NCBI GenBank assembly: GCA_039881045.1
Contig: JAYWVB010000002.1
Span: 310,001-374,000, forward strand
Source of the DNA: Chaetomium olivaceum
Taxonomy: Eukaryota; Ascomycota; Sordariomycetes; Sordariales; Chaetomiaceae
Reading direction: 5' to 3'
Length of the DNA: 64,000 nt
The notes below the pieces were generated by a model, which ran no database searches, was not told the DNA's origin, and saw only the letters and a list, made by a program, of their open reading frames with translations. Position 1 is the first letter of the stretch. Every line of letters starts with the position of its first letter. This document shows, piece by piece, positions 62,198 to 64,000 of this stretch. The position numbers and the translations under genes are program-made.

Positions 62198-64000
62198 ATG
62201 AGCGAGCCGGCTAGGAAACGGCGGGATAGAAGACTCCCACCACAGTGGCGACAACATCAACCCCAACCCACCTATGGCGCTCCACCGTCATTAAATACCG
62301 ACACCAGCTTTACTGCTAATTCCGAACCAGTCGGCGTGTCGCAGTCGGCGAACAGCTACAGCGCAAGCTCGCACGCACTTTTCTACCAGAATGTATCACC
62401 CGCGTTTCCGATAGAAAATCTGCCCCCACCCTTCCCTCACAGTTACCATGGTATCGTTACCCCAGATCCTCCCGGCGCAGACCTGCTTCTCGCACGTCTC
62501 GGCAATGTCCAAACACAGTTCAACTCCGGCGGTGATATTGGCCAGAGTGTGCCCTTGACTGTTGTTACCGAGCCATGGCATAATCTGCATGAAGTATCCG
62601 GAGACCCCCTTACAACGCCAGCACCTGATCCTGATCCCGATTTGTCTTCTTGCACCCTCCCCCCAGAGGACATCTGGAAGGATACTTCTTTGTACAGACT
62701 AGATGGGGGCATGCACTTGAAGCCGCATGTAGCGGTGAGCGCCGCGGACGTTCGGTCTCGGAAACGAGGTTCGTGTTCCCTTTGGTGTGGCCGACGTTTT
62801 TCTGGTTGATTTAAACTGACCATTATCAAGGCGTTGACCAGGTCAGCGATGCCGCCGATGGGTTTGCCTCACCAGCCGTACTGCCGTCAACCACGAATTA
62901 TTTGAGGGCTGCGATGCCTTCCCTGTTCCCATCGGTCCCTGACATTCGGTTACGCGAACCCCATTGTCGCGTAGCAAATCCTTTTCTCGAGTCCTCCGAG
63001 AACCGCCACCCCACCCTCGCCAATCGAGTCCGTCCCGTCATACCGAACAACGGCGTGATCGATGGATATATCAAGATACGCATGTCCAGCCTTGAGGAAG
63101 ACAACGCCAATGCTGCTCATATGAGGCTTCAGCGGTTTCGACGTCGACCTCATGACATTGTGATCAACCCTGATGATGGCGGCCCGGTTAGGGCTGGGAT
63201 ACCATTGCTGCCGCCCAATTTCTCTACCGGGATGAAGTTGGACAGGACGGACGAAAAACTATGGTCTTTTCGTACGCACGTTGGCGTTCCTTTGGCTTCT
63301 CTTATGTTTCCCTGCTGATTGATGTGTGACAGATCTCGACGCCTACTGCCCTGGCCGCACGTTGCTTCCGGGTAATTATTGGAGTGAGCAAGTTGCCCCC
63401 ATTGCTGTCAAGTATGCGTATGCACGTCACGCTTTGCTCGCATTCACCATTTCCTACGTCCTAGACTATGCGCCAACCGAAGAAATGCGGAAGCGAGCAA
63501 ACTACCACTACCGCACAGCAGTGAAGTTGCTCGAAGACGCCCTGGGCCGCGAGACAACCTACGCCGTGGGACAGGACGACGGGGTGGTGGCGGCCATGAT
63601 CCTGATTCTCTCGAATGACGTAAGTTTTAAAGTAGAACGCATTTTGACTGCTATAGCTTTCTAACATGCCGGACTTAAAGATCGTCAATTGGGAGTCGCG
63701 ACGACCTCCAGGAAAAGAACCGCTTTGGCGAGAAGGGGCGCGAGCTGCAAGACTGGTCCTCGACCGCGCAGATCCTGGTTACCGGTATTGGAAGCCCCAA
63801 AACGTTCAAAGCAGCCTGGCGCGGATCGGCAATGCAAACTGGGTCGCATATACAGAGATATGCGCTCAGCCCGTCGAACCGCTTGTTGAAGAACATACCC
63901 AAAACCTCTTCCCCTGGCTTCTAGAGGGCTCTAAAGAGGCTGTTCATAAGATACATGGTGTGACGGGTGTTTGCCCAAAGCTGCTGCACCTCTTTTCCCA
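62198..64000 (+). CDS. fungal-specific transcription-factor-like protein, 3' end beyond window
   Basis: Exons are 62198-62768, 62831-63271, 63333-63619 and 63681 to the window end; introns are 61-62 bases and phases agree. The N-terminus is basic (MSEPARKRRDRRLPPQWR), then a Pro/Ser-rich region. From about residue 230 the sequence looks like the fungal_trans_2 type helical domain: YWSEQVAPIAVKYAYARHAL, TISYVLDYAPTEEMRKRANY, HYRTAVKLLEDALG, DGVVAAMILILSND, then NWESRRPPGKEPLWREGARA and LLEGSKEAVHKIHGVTGVCP. No Zn2Cys6 cluster is visible upstream of the domain, so it may be a cluster-less regulator or have a longer N-terminus. Function unknown. Confidence 0.7.

Overview
This is a 64-kb piece of a filamentous ascomycete genome. 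Gene content and splicing style point to Sordariomycetes, probably Sordariales; this is inferred from the proteins and no database was searched. Genes lie on both strands. Most carry introns of 46-100 bases with GTANGT-type donors, a CTAAC/CTGAC branch site and an AG acceptor. The gene models below were built by hand from those signals and reading phase.

Layout: 1-14.5 kb is a conserved housekeeping block: DNA ligase I (3' end beyond the window), eIF3k, a PDCD2/Tsr4-like ribosome biogenesis factor, the chaperonin subunit CCT6, a secreted prenylcysteine oxidase-like flavoprotein, Vid27 and a DPRVDS-repeat protein. 15-26 kb is an accessory island. It holds a lone non-LTR retroelement ORF1 (gag-like), a 74-bp tandem repeat, a small secreted cysteine-containing protein, a probable solo LTR, and a divergent pair of long helical, coiled-coil proteins. 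That pair is the most interesting object in the window; its architecture resembles two-component alpha-helical pore-forming proteins, but no homology could be tested. 26-40 kb carries SR-rich, single-pass membrane and low-complexity fungal proteins, an HSPA12-type Hsp70 and an unrecognised gene with an EPPASP minisatellite. 40-51 kb carries a secreted LVIVD-repeat protein, AP-1 beta adaptin, an intron-containing tRNA-Ser(GCT), a HIRIP3-like chromatin protein, a glycosylasparaginase and a secreted surface protein. 51-64 kb carries a cytochrome P450, degenerate coding remnants, a rhodopsin-domain membrane protein, an FAD-dependent amino-acid oxidase, a C2H2 zinc-finger protein and a divergent transcription-factor-like gene cut by the window end.

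A theme across the window is that about nine otherwise good gene models each need one or two single-base corrections, mostly in G/C runs. One of them is the essential DNA ligase. This looks more like residual assembly error than real pseudogenisation, and every break is positioned below. The housekeeping genes show no operon-like arrangement. Their jobs are DNA replication and repair (ligase), translation and folding (eIF3k, Tsr4-like, CCT6, tRNA-Ser) and trafficking (AP-1 beta).
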